DNA from: Lachnospiraceae bacterium
Lineage (GTDB): Bacteria; Bacillota; Clostridia; Lachnospirales; Lachnospiraceae
Length of the DNA: 64,000 bases
Reading direction: 5' to 3'
NCBI GenBank assembly: GCA_015258095.1
Contig: JABZIV010000007.1
Span: 1-64,000 of the forward strand
This document shows, in pieces, positions 28,009 to 36,651 of the stretch; position 1 is the first letter of the stretch, and every line of letters starts with the position of its first letter. A program made the position numbers and the translations under genes. The notes under the pieces were generated by a model. It was not told the origin of the DNA. It was given only the letters and a program-made list of their open reading frames with translations, and ran no database searches.

Positions 28009-28890
28009 GTGAGTAAGCTTACGGTATGCCTCGCGGAAAGTGCCGGTTTCTGCTTTGGTGTGGAGAGAGCGGTTGATACAGTGTATGAAGTCTTAGAGGA
28101 AGAGCGGGAAAAAGAGGAAAAAGAGAGACTGCCCATCTATACCTATGGAGAAATAGTGCACAATGAGAAAATTGTGGAAGACTTGGAGTCACGCGGTGTA
28201 ACGGTACTCAAAGATTTGGACGAGCTTAGAAATCTGCAAAAAGGAATTGTCGTGATTCGTGCACACGGCGTGGGGAAAGAAATTTACGATATCTTAAAAG
28301 CACGTGGACTCCGTATTGTAGACAGTTCCTGTCCCTTTGTACAGAAGATTCAGAAACTGGTGCGGGAACATAGCAAAAGAGGCGAATCCGTCATTGTCAT
28401 GGGAGATCCGAAACACCCGGAAATTCAGGGGATACTTGGCTGGGGTGAAGGGGATGTCACAGCTCTTAAAGATATAGAAGAGGTAGAGAAATTACCGGAT
28501 GGAAATGGGAAAGCGATTTTTGTGGTAGCACAAACAACTTTCCACATTGATAAATTCAAAAGAGTTCTTGAAACTTTTAAAAAAAAGGGGTATCATACTT
28601 CTGTTATCAATACGATTTGCAACGCAACTTTCGAACGGCAGTCAGAAGCAAAAGAATTAGCTGGCAGGTCCGATGCTATGATAGTCATCGGTGGGAGCAG
28701 TTCATCTAACACGAAAAAGTTATATGAGATATGCAAGGCGATTTGTCCTAATACCCAGCTGATACAAACGGTGAAAGATCTCAAATTCAACTCGGATGAA
28801 GCGATTCGCAACGTAGGTATCACAGCAGGGGCAAGCACCCCGAAAGAAATTATAGAGGAGGTTCTAACTTATGTCAGAAGTGAGTTTTGA
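28009..28890 (+). CDS. ispH: 4-Hydroxy-3-methylbut-2-enyl diphosphate reductase
   Basis: A 293-residue Fe-S enzyme for the last step of the MEP isoprenoid pathway, making IPP and DMAPP. The start is GTG 28009. The three cluster-binding cysteines are Cys15 (AGFCFGVERA), Cys108 (DSSCPFVQK) and Cys204 (NTICNATFERQ); VVAQTTF and GGSSSSNTKKL are also conserved. Its 3' end overlaps the S1-like gene by 20 bases in a different frame. Many clostridia fuse these two genes; here they are separate proteins with a proper start and ribosome site for the second. Confidence 0.94.
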   Translation: MSKLTVCLAESAGFCFGVERAVDTVYEVLEEEREKEEKERLPIYTYGEIVHNEKIVEDLESRGVTVLKDLDELRNLQKGIVVIRAHGVGKEIYDILKARGLRIVDSSCPFVQKIQKLVREHSKRGESVIVMGDPKHPEIQGILGWGEGDVTALKDIEEVEKLPDGNGKAIFVVAQTTFHIDKFKRVLETFKKKGYHTSVINTICNATFERQSEAKELAGRSDAMIVIGGSSSSNTKKLYEICKAICPNTQLIQTVKDLKFNSDEAIRNVGITAGASTPKEIIEEVLTYVRSEF

Positions 28891-29977
28891 ACAAATGCTT
28901 GAAGAATCATTAAAATCGGTTCATGCAGGAGAAATCGTTACAGGAACGGTTATCAGTGTTAAGCCGGATGAAATCGCATTGAACATCGGATACAAGTCCG
29001 ATGGTATCATGACCAGAAGCGATTACAGCGCAGACAATCAGTTAGATCTTACAACCGTAGTAAAGGTTGGAGATGAGATTGAATGTAAGGTTAAGAAGGT
29101 CAATGACGGAGAAGGACAGGTTATTCTTTCTCATAGAGACGCTTTACAGTCCAAGGCTTCCGAGGAACTTAGAAAAGCATTCGAAGAGAATGCCGTTCTG
29201 ACCGGAAAGGTAGTACAGGTTGTAAAGGGCGGATTGAACGTCGAGGTAGACGGTGCAAGGATTTTCGTTCCGGCATCTTTGGTATCCGACAGTTTTGAGA
29301 GAGATTTGAATAAATATCAGGGACAGGATATTCAGTTTGTTATTACCGAGTTTAATCCTGCCAAGAGAAGAATCATCGGAGACAGAAAGCAGATTATGTC
29401 TGCGCAGAAGAAGGAACAGCACGATAAGCTCTTTGCAGAGTTGAAGGAAGGCGATGTTCGTACCGGTGTAGTAAAGAATCTGACCGATTTCGGTGCGTTT
29501 ATCGATCTTGGCGGAGCTGACGGACTCTTACATATTTCCGAAATGAGCTGGGGCAGAATCGAAAATCCGAAGAAGCTCTTTAAGCCGGGACAGGAAGTGG
29601 AAGTTCTGGTTAAGGAAATCAGTGGAGAGAGAATTGCACTGACCAGAAAGTTCCCGGATGAGAATCCGTGGAAGGATGCAGAAAGCAAGTACGCCGTAGG
29701 CGAGATTGTAAAGGGTAAAGTTGCCAGAATGACCGATTTCGGTGCATTTATCGAGTTGGATAAGGGCATTGACGCACTTTTGCATGTTTCTCAGATTTCC
29801 AAGGATCATGTCAACAAGCCGTCAGATGTACTTCTCCCGGGTCAGGAAATTGAGGCAAAGGTTGTTGACCTCGATGTTGATAATCATAAGATTTCTCTTT
29901 CTATGAAAGCATTGCTTCCGGAAGAGGATGGAGATACAGCGGATGTAGACATCTCCGCCGTACAGGAAGAAGAGTAA
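28871..29977 (+). CDS. rpsA: Ribosomal protein S1-like, four S1 domains
   Basis: A 368-residue RNA-binding protein. Four S1 (OB-fold) modules start near residues 18, 105, 192 and 277; the last two show the strongest pattern (GVVKNLTDFGAFIDLGGADG, GKVARMTDFGAFIELDKG). ATG 28871 has GAGGAGG about eight bases upstream, inside ispH. Clostridial S1 homologues are shorter than the six-domain E. coli S1, and whether they join the ribosome permanently is uncertain. A strong terminator follows. Confidence 0.9.
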   Translation: MSEVSFEQMLEESLKSVHAGEIVTGTVISVKPDEIALNIGYKSDGIMTRSDYSADNQLDLTTVVKVGDEIECKVKKVNDGEGQVILSHRDALQSKASEELRKAFEENAVLTGKVVQVVKGGLNVEVDGARIFVPASLVSDSFERDLNKYQGQDIQFVITEFNPAKRRIIGDRKQIMSAQKKEQHDKLFAELKEGDVRTGVVKNLTDFGAFIDLGGADGLLHISEMSWGRIENPKKLFKPGQEVEVLVKEISGERIALTRKFPDENPWKDAESKYAVGEIVKGKVARMTDFGAFIELDKGIDALLHVSQISKDHVNKPSDVLLPGQEIEAKVVDLDVDNHKISLSMKALLPEEDGDTADVDISAVQEEE

Positions 29978-30018
29978 GCATTTATCACAGACTATGGTTT
30001 GCAGAGTTCTTGTTAAGT

Positions 30019-30055
30019 AGAAAAAGACTGGGCGCGGCTCAGTCTTTTTCTTACT
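30019..30055 (+). terminator. Strong intrinsic terminator after rpsA
   Basis: AGAAAAAGACTG (30019-30030) pairs perfectly with 30040-30051 over a nine-base GC-rich loop, and two inner pairs are possible. It ends in a T-rich run and closes the lysC-rpsA block. Confidence 0.85.
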
Positions 30056-30171
30056 TTAAAGGAAGAATCCTCACGAAGCGTGACCATTTTCGTTTGTAGA
30101 AAAAATGTTCGGAATGCATTTGCAGAAAGACGCTTCGCTTTCGGTGAATGCTAAAGAAGGGCGGTATCGCT

Positions 30172-30654
30172 ATGGGAGTGGAGATTGAAAGGAAGTGGCT
30201 TGTGACGGAAGAGAGTCTTCGTTCTTTTCCGGAACGGAGGAAAGAAATCTATCGTTATGCGGATCTTGTGCAGGGCTATCTCTGCGTGCATCCGGTAGTG
30301 CGGATTCGAAAGGAAGAACAATCCGACGGGAGTACGGCGTATGTCCTTTGCTATAAAGGAAAAGGGCTTCTGCAAAGAGAGGAGTATAACCTGCCCCTTA
30401 CTGAAGAAGCTTTTCATACCTTAGAGCAGAAGGTGGAAGGACGATTATTGAAGAAACGTCGATATTTCATTCCTTATGGAAAATATACGATTGAGTGGGA
30501 TATCTTTCAGGGAGAATACCGAGGACTCATGTATGCGGAAGTCGAGTTTTCTTCCGTGGAAGAAGCGGAAGCGTTTCAAGCACCGGCATGGTTTGGAAGA
30601 GAACTCACGGAGGAAGCGGGACACAGTAATGCGGATTTAGCCTTAAAAAGATAG
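30172..30654 (+). CDS. CYTH-domain protein (triphosphate tunnel enzyme family)
   Basis: A 160-residue protein. ATG 30172 follows AGAAGGG by ten bases; an ATG at 30148 lacks a ribosome site. The N-terminal VEIERKW is the ExExK signature of CYTH proteins (Glu4, Glu6, Lys8), and basic and acidic residues line the predicted tunnel (RIRKEE, KGKGLLQREEYN, EWDIFQGEYRGLMYAEVEF). Bacterial members hydrolyse inorganic triphosphate or make cyclic AMP; for short single-domain proteins of this type triphosphatase activity is the safer guess. It has no close operon partner. Confidence 0.85.
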   Translation: MGVEIERKWLVTEESLRSFPERRKEIYRYADLVQGYLCVHPVVRIRKEEQSDGSTAYVLCYKGKGLLQREEYNLPLTEEAFHTLEQKVEGRLLKKRRYFIPYGKYTIEWDIFQGEYRGLMYAEVEFSSVEEAEAFQAPAWFGRELTEEAGHSNADLALKR

Positions 30655-30680
30655 GCTTGTAGCGTTTTTTTCTCTTCTTC

Positions 30681-30709
30681 TTGCAAGAATTTCGACGGAA
30701 TGCTATACT
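30681..30709 (+). promoter_or_regulatory. Promoter of tig
   Basis: TTGCAA (30681-30686), 17-base spacer, TATACT (30704-30709) preceded by TGC, an extended -10. A T-rich stretch lies just upstream. It leaves a leader of about 90 bases before tig. Confidence 0.75.
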
Positions 30710-30723
30710 TTACCATCGTAAGC

Positions 30724-30780
30724 TCTGCCGGTGGCGGAGTCCGGCAGAACGAGATTTTATGCGCGCTTGCGCATGTCTCG
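30724..30780 (+). promoter_or_regulatory. Two-hairpin 5' leader of tig
   Basis: TCTGCCGG (30724-30731) pairs with CCGGCAGA (30741-30748). Directly after it CGAGA (30750-30754) pairs with TCTCG (30776-30780), enclosing a second stem ATGCGC/GCGCAT (30759-30764 and 30769-30774). No T-run follows, so it is not a terminator. It could protect the mRNA or respond to temperature or a protein. I do not recognise it as a known riboswitch. Confidence 0.55.
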
Positions 30781-30808
30781 TCAAAAAATTGATTTGGAGG
30801 TATGCGCA

Positions 30809-32176
30809 ATGGGCGTAAAAGTAGAAAATCTTGAAAAAAATATGGCGAAGATTACCGTGACGGTAGCGGCAAAAGAGTTCGATGAAGCAGTAGAAAAGGC
30901 TTATCAGAAAAATAAGTCCCGTTATAATGTACCGGGATTCCGCAAGGGTAAAGCGACAAAGAAGATGATTGAAAAGGCCTATGGTTCACAGGTTTTCTAT
31001 GATGCGGCATTGAATGAGGTTTTGGATCGTCATTATCCGGAAGCGGCCGAGGAATCCGGTTTGGACATTGTTTCCCGTCCGGAAATTGATATCGTTGAGA
31101 TCGGGGAAGGGAAAGATTTGATCTTTACCGCGACGGTGGCAGTTCGTCCGGAAGTGAAACTCGGAGAGTACTTCGGTGTAGAAGCGGAGAAGGCGGATGT
31201 TTCCGTAACAGCAAAGGAAGTTACAGAGAGACTGAATCGGGAACTGGAGAAGAACTCCAGAATGATTGATGTGGATCGGGCAATTAAGAAGAATGATATT
31301 GCAAGCATTGATTTCGTCGGTTCCGTAGATGGCAAGGAGTTTGCCGGCGGAAAAGGAGAGGATTATCCCCTGACGATTGGATCGGGTACCTTCATCCCCG
31401 GTTTTGAGGAGCAGTTGATTGGGGCGAAAGCCGGCGATCACGTGGATGTGAAGGTGACTTTCCCGGAGAACTACGGGGCAAAGGATCTTGCCGGAAAGGA
31501 AGCGCTGTTTAAGGTTACTGTCAAAGGGGTAAAGGAGAAGCAGGTTCCGAAAGCGGATGATGAGTTCGCCTCCGAGGTTTCCGAATTCGATACGCTGGAT
31601 GAGTTTAAGAAGGATTTAAAGAAGCAGATTAAAGAAGAGAAAGAGAAGAGAGCAAGTTCGGAAGTAGAGAACCATGTTGTCGATAAGGTTGTGGAGAATG
31701 CTTCTGTAGAACTTCCGGAGCCGATGGTTGCGACACAGCTGGATCAGATGTTCTACGATTATGGAAGACGGATGGAACAGCAGGGAATTCCGATGGATCA
31801 GTATATGCAGATTACCGGTATGACACCGACTTCCCTGAAAGCGCAGATGAGAGAGACTGCTGTAAAGAATATTAAGACTTCTTTGGTTCTGGATGCTATC
31901 CAGAAGAAAGAAAAGATTACCGCTTCCGAGGATAAGTTTGAGGAAGAGTTGCAGAGAATCAGCGATCAGTATCGGATGAAGAAGGAAGATTTCGTGAAGA
32001 CGTTAACCGATTCGCAGAAGGATTCCATTAAGAGAGAGTTGAACATTCAGGCAACGATTGATGAGCTTGTTGCTAAAGCAAAGCTGGTAAAGCCGGAAAA
32101 GAAGACGAAGAAGGACGAGAAAGCCGGAAAAGCGGAGAAAACGGAGAAGGCTGAGAAGGCCGGAAAAGCAGAATAA
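30809..32176 (+). CDS. tig: Trigger factor, ribosome-bound chaperone
   Basis: A 455-residue chaperone and prolyl isomerase that meets nascent chains at the ribosome exit. ATG 30809 follows GGAGG by eight bases. The N-terminal ribosome-binding domain includes PGFRKGKATKKMIEKAYG, close to the family signature GFRxGxxP. The FKBP-like domain spans about 160-245 (DFVGSVDGKEFAGGKGEDYPLTIGSGTFIPGFE). The C-terminal chaperone arms follow. The final 25 residues are a Lys/Glu/Ala repeat tail absent from most relatives. It heads the tig-clpP-clpX cluster, an arrangement shared with many bacteria. Confidence 0.94.
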   Translation: MGVKVENLEKNMAKITVTVAAKEFDEAVEKAYQKNKSRYNVPGFRKGKATKKMIEKAYGSQVFYDAALNEVLDRHYPEAAEESGLDIVSRPEIDIVEIGEGKDLIFTATVAVRPEVKLGEYFGVEAEKADVSVTAKEVTERLNRELEKNSRMIDVDRAIKKNDIASIDFVGSVDGKEFAGGKGEDYPLTIGSGTFIPGFEEQLIGAKAGDHVDVKVTFPENYGAKDLAGKEALFKVTVKGVKEKQVPKADDEFASEVSEFDTLDEFKKDLKKQIKEEKEKRASSEVENHVVDKVVENASVELPEPMVATQLDQMFYDYGRRMEQQGIPMDQYMQITGMTPTSLKAQMRETAVKNIKTSLVLDAIQKKEKITASEDKFEEELQRISDQYRMKKEDFVKTLTDSQKDSIKRELNIQATIDELVAKAKLVKPEKKTKKDEKAGKAEKTEKAEKAGKAE

Positions 32177-32239
32177 GAAGAATTGCCGACAGAAGGATTC
32201 GTATCGATTTTTTGCATTGATTCTACAGTGCGGAAGAGA

Positions 32240-32275
32240 AAGGAACTGTGAAGGGATTTCACGGTTCCTTTTTTA
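32240..32275 (+). terminator. Strong intrinsic terminator after tig
   Basis: A 13-base stem (32240-32252 with 32258-32270, one G-U pair) with a five-base loop is followed by TTTTTT. It separates tig from clpP transcription. Confidence 0.85.
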
Positions 32276-32279
32276 TCTA

Positions 32280-32441
32280 AACAAGTGGTGAGGCGAAGCC
32301 TGAGGCATCTTGTTCGTAATGAGTATCTGCCTCTGCCGCGAAGCGTGCGATATCTCGTTTGATGCTTAAACCAGAAGTTTATAGGGCATCGATTGCTTCT
32401 ATGTTAAGATGGAGCGGAATTGGATTTAAAGGAGGTAAACG
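32280..32441 (+). other. Structured leader region upstream of clpP
   Basis: AACAAG (32280-32285) and CTTGTT (32309-32314) enclose AGGC-GAA-GCCT. A second pair GAGGCA/TGCCTC is nearby and competes for some bases, and GCGAAGCG occurs again near 32338. A TG-T-TAAGAT extended -10 is possible at 32402-32410 but no good -35 is seen. I see no CtsR-like heptamer repeat. The function is unknown. Confidence 0.35.
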
Positions 32442-33080
32442 ATGAAAGATTTTTCATTTCCCAATAATATAACGACGATTCCTTACGTCATTCAATCCAC
32501 CAGTAGAGGGGAACGTTCGTATGACATCTTCTCCAGACTTCTGAATGAACGAATTGTTTTTCTGGGGGACGAAGTGAACAGTGATACGGCATCTCTTGTG
32601 ATTGCCCAACTTCTTTTTTTGGAGTCGGAAGATCCGGACAAAGATATTTCTCTTTATATCAATTCTCCGGGAGGATCGGTAACAGCCGGCATGGGAATCT
32701 ATGATACGATGCAGTATATCAAGTGTGATGTTTCTACCATTTGCGTAGGGATGGCGGCTTCCATGGGCGCATTTCTTCTTGCCGGAGGTACAAAAGGCAA
32801 GCGTATGATTCTGCCGAATGCGGAAGTCATGATTCACCAGCCGTCCGGCGGTGCACAGGGACAGGCAACGGAAATACAGATTACAGCAGAGTGGATTTTA
32901 AGGACGAAGAAAAATCTTGCGAAGATTCTCGCTGAGAACTGTAATCAGCCGTTTGAGAAGGTGATGGAAGATACGGAGAGAGATCACTGGATGTCGGCAG
33001 AGCAGGCGCTCGAATATGGTTTGGTTGATCATATTTTTGAAAAGCGTGCAAAAAGTGAAGAAGCCAAGGAGAGTAAGTAA
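32442..33080 (+). CDS. clpP: ATP-dependent Clp protease proteolytic subunit
   Basis: A 212-residue serine protease subunit that forms the 14-mer chamber fed by ClpX. AAAGGAGG precedes ATG 32442. The triad is Ser107 (GMAASMG), His132 (MIHQPSGG) and Asp181 ([13 protein letters not shown]), with the family spacing. clpX begins two bases after the stop, so both are made from one message. Confidence 0.96.
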   Translation: MKDFSFPNNITTIPYVIQSTSRGERSYDIFSRLLNERIVFLGDEVNSDTASLVIAQLLFLESEDPDKDISLYINSPGGSVTAGMGIYDTMQYIKCDVSTICVGMAASMGAFLLAGGTKGKRMILPNAEVMIHQPSGGAQGQATEIQITAEWILRTKKNLAKILAENCNQPFEKVMEDTERDHWMSAEQALEYGLVDHIFEKRAKSEEAKESK

Positions 33081-33082
33081 AG

Positions 33083-34399
33083 ATGGCAATGAAACCGGAT
33101 GATAAAGTAAGATGTTCTTTCTGTGGAAAGTCTTCCAAGCAGGTTAAGAAGATGATTGCCGGCTTGAACAATACCTATATCTGTGATGAGTGCGTGGAAC
33201 TTTGTCAGGAAATCTTTGATGAAGAGATGGGCGGAGAGAACGCCGGAGAGGAAATTTCCGAACTTCATCTTCTAAAACCGAAAGAAATCAAGGAGTTTTT
33301 GGATGAATATGTCATCGGGCAGGAAGAGGCGAAGAAAGTTCTGTCCGTGGCGGTATATAATCATTATAAGCGTATCACGTCAAAAGTTCGGGATATTGAC
33401 GTGCAGAAGTCGAATATTCTGATGATTGGGCCGACCGGAACCGGAAAGACCTATCTTGCGCAGACCCTTGCCAAGATTTTGGGTGTTCCTTTTGCAATAG
33501 CGGATGCTACGGCTTTAACGGAGGCCGGTTATGTAGGAGAAGATGTAGAGAATATTCTTCTGAAGCTGATTCAGGCTGCGGACTATGATGTTGCAAGAGC
33601 GGAAATCGGAATCATTTATATCGATGAAATTGATAAGATTACAAAGAAGTCGGAAAATGTTTCCATTACCCGGGATGTATCCGGAGAGGGAGTACAGCAG
33701 GCACTGCTGAAGATTTTGGAGGGTACGGTAGCTTCCGTTCCGCCGCAGGGAGGAAGAAAACATCCTCAGCAGGAGCTGATCCAGATTGACACTACGAATA
33801 TTCTCTTTATCTGCGGAGGAGCATTTGACGGACTGGAGCATATTATTGAGAAGAGAATTGCTTCAGGTTCTATCGGCTTCGGTGCGGAGATTGTCGAGAA
33901 GAATAGAGAGAATTATGACGATATCCTGAAGGAAGTGCAGCCGGAGGACCTTACTAAGTTCGGCCTGATTCCCGAGTTTATCGGAAGAGTTCCTATCGAT
34001 GTGGAATTATCCAGCCACAATATCGAAAGCTTGAAACGGATTTTAACCGTTCCGAAGAATGCGTTGGTGAAACAGTACCAGAAGCTTTTTGAGATGGATG
34101 GAGTGTATCTGCATTTTACGGATGACGCGATTAGTGCCATTGCGGAAAAAGCCGTGCAAAGAAAGACCGGCGCGAGAGGACTTCGCTCCATCATGGAAGA
34201 TCTTATGACGGATATCATGTATGAAATTCCTTCCGATGGGGAAATCAGCGATGTGGAAATCACAAAAGAAGTGGTGGAACATCGTGCCAAACCGCTTGTT
34301 ACAAAAGATGAAAGTAAACGAAGAGAGCGCTATGAGTTGTTTCAGGCAAGCAACAAAGAGAGTTTAAAAGAAAAGAAAGCGACAAAGAAAAGAGGGTAA
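33083..34399 (+). CDS. clpX: ATP-dependent Clp protease ATP-binding subunit
   Basis: A 438-residue AAA+ unfoldase. The N-terminal zinc domain has CSFCGKS and CDECVELC. Walker A GPTGTGKT is near residue 117, Walker [11 protein letters not shown] near 176, and sensor 2 GARGLRS near 370. The conserved IGF loop that docks on ClpP is visible as SGSIGFGAE. Length and order match the family. engB begins one base after the stop. Confidence 0.96.
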   Translation: MAMKPDDKVRCSFCGKSSKQVKKMIAGLNNTYICDECVELCQEIFDEEMGGENAGEEISELHLLKPKEIKEFLDEYVIGQEEAKKVLSVAVYNHYKRITSKVRDIDVQKSNILMIGPTGTGKTYLAQTLAKILGVPFAIADATALTEAGYVGEDVENILLKLIQAADYDVARAEIGIIYIDEIDKITKKSENVSITRDVSGEGVQQALLKILEGTVASVPPQGGRKHPQQELIQIDTTNILFICGGAFDGLEHIIEKRIASGSIGFGAEIVEKNRENYDDILKEVQPEDLTKFGLIPEFIGRVPIDVELSSHNIESLKRILTVPKNALVKQYQKLFEMDGVYLHFTDDAISAIAEKAVQRKTGARGLRSIMEDLMTDIMYEIPSDGEISDVEITKEVVEHRAKPLVTKDESKRRERYELFQASNKESLKEKKATKKRG

Positions 34400-34400
34400 T

Positions 34401-35006
34401 ATGCTGATTCGTTCTGTGGAGCTTCCTTTCGTCTGCGGGGTGAAATCTGCACTTCCCAAAACTAAGAAAGCGGAGTTTGTTCTGGCAGGGCGTTCCAATG
34501 TCGGGAAGTCTTCCTTTATCAATGCCGTTATCGGCAGAAAGGCTTTTGCCCGAACTTCTTCGACACCGGGAAAAACGAGAACCATTAACTTCTACAAGGT
34601 GAACGATGCCTTTTATCTGGTCGACCTTCCGGGCTATGGCTATGCAAAGACAGGCCCCGTTGAACAGGAAAAGTGGGATAGAATGATTCGCCGTTATCTG
34701 GAAACGGGAGAGAATATAGAGGAAGTCGTTCTCGTCCTGGACGCGAGAAGGATACCGAGTGAGAAGGACATGCAGATGTTTCAGTGGATTCTTACGGCAA
34801 CGGGGTATGAGCCGATTGTCATTGTAACGAAGATGGATAAACTGAAGCGCTCCATGCGAGCCAAGGCATTGAAGGAGATTCGCTGCGGCTTGCAGGCAAG
34901 TCCGGATTGTATGCTGATTCCTTTTTCTTCGGAAACGAAGGAGGGAAGAGAGGAATTTTTGGCAGTGGTAGAGAAAATTTTAGAGCAGGAAGTAGAAAAG
35001 AATTGA
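34401..35006 (+). CDS. engB: Ribosome biogenesis GTPase EngB/YsxC
   Basis: A 201-residue GTPase for 50S assembly. P-loop AGRSNVGKSSFIN near residue 31, switch region TSSTPGKTRTINFY, DLPGYGYA (G3) and TKMDK (G4) are all intact. It belongs to the clpP-clpX-engB transcript, an order common in clostridia. The TGA stop lies inside the -35 box of the following infC promoter. Confidence 0.94.
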   Translation: MLIRSVELPFVCGVKSALPKTKKAEFVLAGRSNVGKSSFINAVIGRKAFARTSSTPGKTRTINFYKVNDAFYLVDLPGYGYAKTGPVEQEKWDRMIRRYLETGENIEEVVLVLDARRIPSEKDMQMFQWILTATGYEPIVIVTKMDKLKRSMRAKALKEIRCGLQASPDCMLIPFSSETKEGREEFLAVVEKILEQEVEKN

Positions 35007-35031
35007 CAAGCTTTTCTTTTCCTGTTAGACT
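35003..35031 (+). promoter_or_regulatory. Strong promoter of the infC-rpmI-rplT operon
   Basis: A consensus TTGACA (35003-35008), 17-base spacer and TAGACT (35026-35031) preceded by TGT. The -35 overlaps the engB stop codon. Confidence 0.85.
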
Positions 35032-35034
35032 ATT

Positions 35035-35157
35035 TCAGTCTTAGGACGGGAAAGTAGGTATCCACCTCACCTCGGCAGTATACTGACCCGGGTTAAAATT
35101 GATGATTTACTTCGTATATTTTCAATGGTGGATTGGCTTTCAACCCACCATTTTTTT
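35035..35157 (+). promoter_or_regulatory. Ribosomal protein L20-type autoregulatory leader
   Basis: The long leader before infC-rpmI-rplT ends in an intrinsic terminator before the first gene, the arrangement of L20 leaders in Firmicutes, where free L20 promotes early termination. TCAGT (35035-35039) can pair with ACTGA (35082-35086), while CGGG inside that loop (35047-35050) can pair with CCCG just after it (35087-35090): an interleaved, pseudoknot-like layout. Assignment to the L20 leader family is inferred from position and architecture. Confidence 0.7.
35124..35157 (+). terminator. Leader attenuator upstream of infC
   Basis: AATGGTGG (35124-35131) pairs with CCACCATT (35145-35152), with further pairing in the loop, followed by TTTTTTT. 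Because it lies between the promoter and infC it must be read through for expression, so it is a regulatory terminator. Confidence 0.8.
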
Positions 35158-35242
35158 GTGGTTTAGTCGCATTTCGCGACGGTACACCTTAGCGGAGAAC
35201 ATTTTCCGCTTTCCTTCCAGAATCATTTGCAGAGAGGAGCTT

Positions 35243-35764
35243 ATGGCAGCGAAAAAGAATACGGAACTGGAGATTAACGAGCAGATAAGGGATAAAGAGG
35301 TCAGAGTGATTGGCGCAGAGGGCGAACAGCTTGGAGTAATGGATGTTCGAGAAGCCCAGCAGAAAGCAAGAGATATGGACTTGGATCTGATCAAGATTGC
35401 AGCAACTGCAAACCCGCCTGTAGTGCGTATTGCGGATTATGGGAAGTATCGTTATGAGCTGTTGCGTAAAGAGAAAGAGGCCAGAAAGAACCAGCATACG
35501 ACAGAGCTGAAAGAGATTCGTATGACACCGAATATTGACACCAATGATTTAAATACGAAGCTTTCCGCGGCACGGAAGTTCCTGGAGAAGGGAAACAAAG
35601 TGAAGATTGCTTTGCGATTCCGTGGAAGAGAGATGTCCAGAATGAACCAGTCCAAGTATATTTTGGATGATTTCGGGGAGAAGCTCTCGGATATCGCAAT
35701 TGTTGATAAGGCTGCAAAGGTAGAAGGCAGAAATATGGCAGTGGTTTTAAGCCCGAAAAAATAA
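35243..35764 (+). CDS. infC: Translation initiation factor IF-3
   Basis: A 173-residue factor that keeps subunits apart and proofreads the start codon. I used ATG 35243; GAGGAG is only three bases upstream, which is tight. An ATT codon at INEQIRD, nine residues further in, would imitate the AUU start known from E. coli infC but has no usable ribosome site. Conserved parts are [21 protein letters not shown] at the N-terminus and [13 protein letters not shown] at the start of the C-terminal domain. It is first in the infC-rpmI-rplT operon. Confidence 0.93.
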   Translation: MAAKKNTELEINEQIRDKEVRVIGAEGEQLGVMDVREAQQKARDMDLDLIKIAATANPPVVRIADYGKYRYELLRKEKEARKNQHTTELKEIRMTPNIDTNDLNTKLSAARKFLEKGNKVKIALRFRGREMSRMNQSKYILDDFGEKLSDIAIVDKAAKVEGRNMAVVLSPKK

Positions 35765-35781
35765 ATTCACAGGAGGCAAAT

Positions 35782-35985
35782 ATGGCAAAGTTAAAGCTAA
35801 AAACGAAGAGAGCGGCAGCAAAGCGCTTCAAGCTCACCGGTACAGGCAAGTTGGTTCGTAATAAGGCATTTAAGTCTCACATCCTTACCAAGAAGTCTAC
35901 AAAGAGAAAGAGAAACTTGAGAAAAGACACAGTTGTTGATCATACCAACGAAAAGGTAATGAAGAAGATTCTTCCTTATCTGTAA
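35782..35985 (+). CDS. rpmI: 50S ribosomal protein L35
   Basis: A 67-residue, very basic ribosomal protein with the conserved start [15 protein letters not shown], the middle [18 protein letters not shown] and a typical length. AGGAGG lies upstream. It sits between infC and rplT in the universal operon order and is expected to be controlled with them by the leader. Confidence 0.96.
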   Translation: MAKLKLKTKRAAAKRFKLTGTGKLVRNKAFKSHILTKKSTKRKRNLRKDTVVDHTNEKVMKKILPYL

Positions 35986-36011
35986 TCTGTGCTTAAGAAT
36001 AGGAGGATAAG

Positions 36012-36362
36012 ATGAGAATTAAAGGCGGCGTAAACGCAAAGAAAAAACATAATCGTATTTTAAAGTTAGCAAAGGGATATAGAGGTGCGCGTTCTAAGCA
36101 GTATAGAGTTGCTAAGCAGAGTGTAATGCGTGCTCTTACCGAGTCCTATAAAGGACGTAAGGAGAGAAAGAGACAGTTTAGACAGCTCTGGATTGCCAGA
36201 ATCAATGCTGCAGCAAGATTAAACGGTCTTTCCTATTCCAAGCTGATGTTCGGTTTAAAGAGTGCCGGCATTGAGATGAATAGAAAGATGCTCTCCGAGG
36301 TTGCCATTGCCGATCCGGAAGGATTTAAGGCACTTTGCGAAAGTGCAAAAGCAAAGTTATAA
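36012..36362 (+). CDS. rplT: 50S ribosomal protein L20
   Basis: A 116-residue 23S rRNA-binding protein needed early in 50S assembly. The basic N-terminal helix ([20 protein letters not shown]) and the globular part with [20 protein letters not shown] are typical. L20 is the likely ligand of the upstream leader, where it would repress the operon when in excess. An unusually large stem-loop follows the gene. Confidence 0.96.
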   Translation: MRIKGGVNAKKKHNRILKLAKGYRGARSKQYRVAKQSVMRALTESYKGRKERKRQFRQLWIARINAAARLNGLSYSKLMFGLKSAGIEMNRKMLSEVAIADPEGFKALCESAKAKL

Positions 36363-36365
36363 TAT

Positions 36366-36384
36366 AAAGACAGTTTTGTCTTTT
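36366..36384 (+). terminator. Small hairpin directly after rplT
   Basis: AAAGACA (36366-36372) pairs with TGTCTTT (36377-36383) around a GTTT loop, with a short U end. It could be a weak terminator or a 3' end protector ahead of the larger structure. Confidence 0.4.
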
Positions 36385-36404
36385 ATGAAGACGTTTTAAG
36401 GGAT

Positions 36405-36521
36405 AAAAGATTGCAAGGAAAGATAAATAACTGCTATGCGGCTTTAAGTCATGCGAGTAGAATCGCTTTGACTTCGAGACCTGCAGAAGCTTGTTCATGC
36501 CTTTCCTTGCAGTCTTTTTTT
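36405..36521 (+). terminator. Large branched terminator of the infC operon
   Basis: An 18-base stem (36405-36422 with 36501-36518, one G-U pair) is followed by seven T. Instead of a tight loop it encloses 78 bases, which hold another hairpin (AAGTCA/TGACTT around GCGA/TCGC, about 36446-36474). Intrinsic terminators seldom have such a large branched loop. Confidence 0.7.
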
Positions 36522-36651
36522 GTTTCCGGAGATTACCGTAATAGGCTGTTTTCCTAGGTATAAGGCAGTCCTCTTTTGCTTTTTGCATTTTGTGTTAAAA
36601 TAGTAAAATAGATTTAGGATAGTCGATAAGAGCAGACGAGAGGAGAAGAGG

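Noticed and set aside
28853..28890. Frameshift joining ispH and rpsA
   Set aside because: The second gene has its own ribosome site and start at 28871, and ispH ends with a normal stop, so two genes is the simpler reading.
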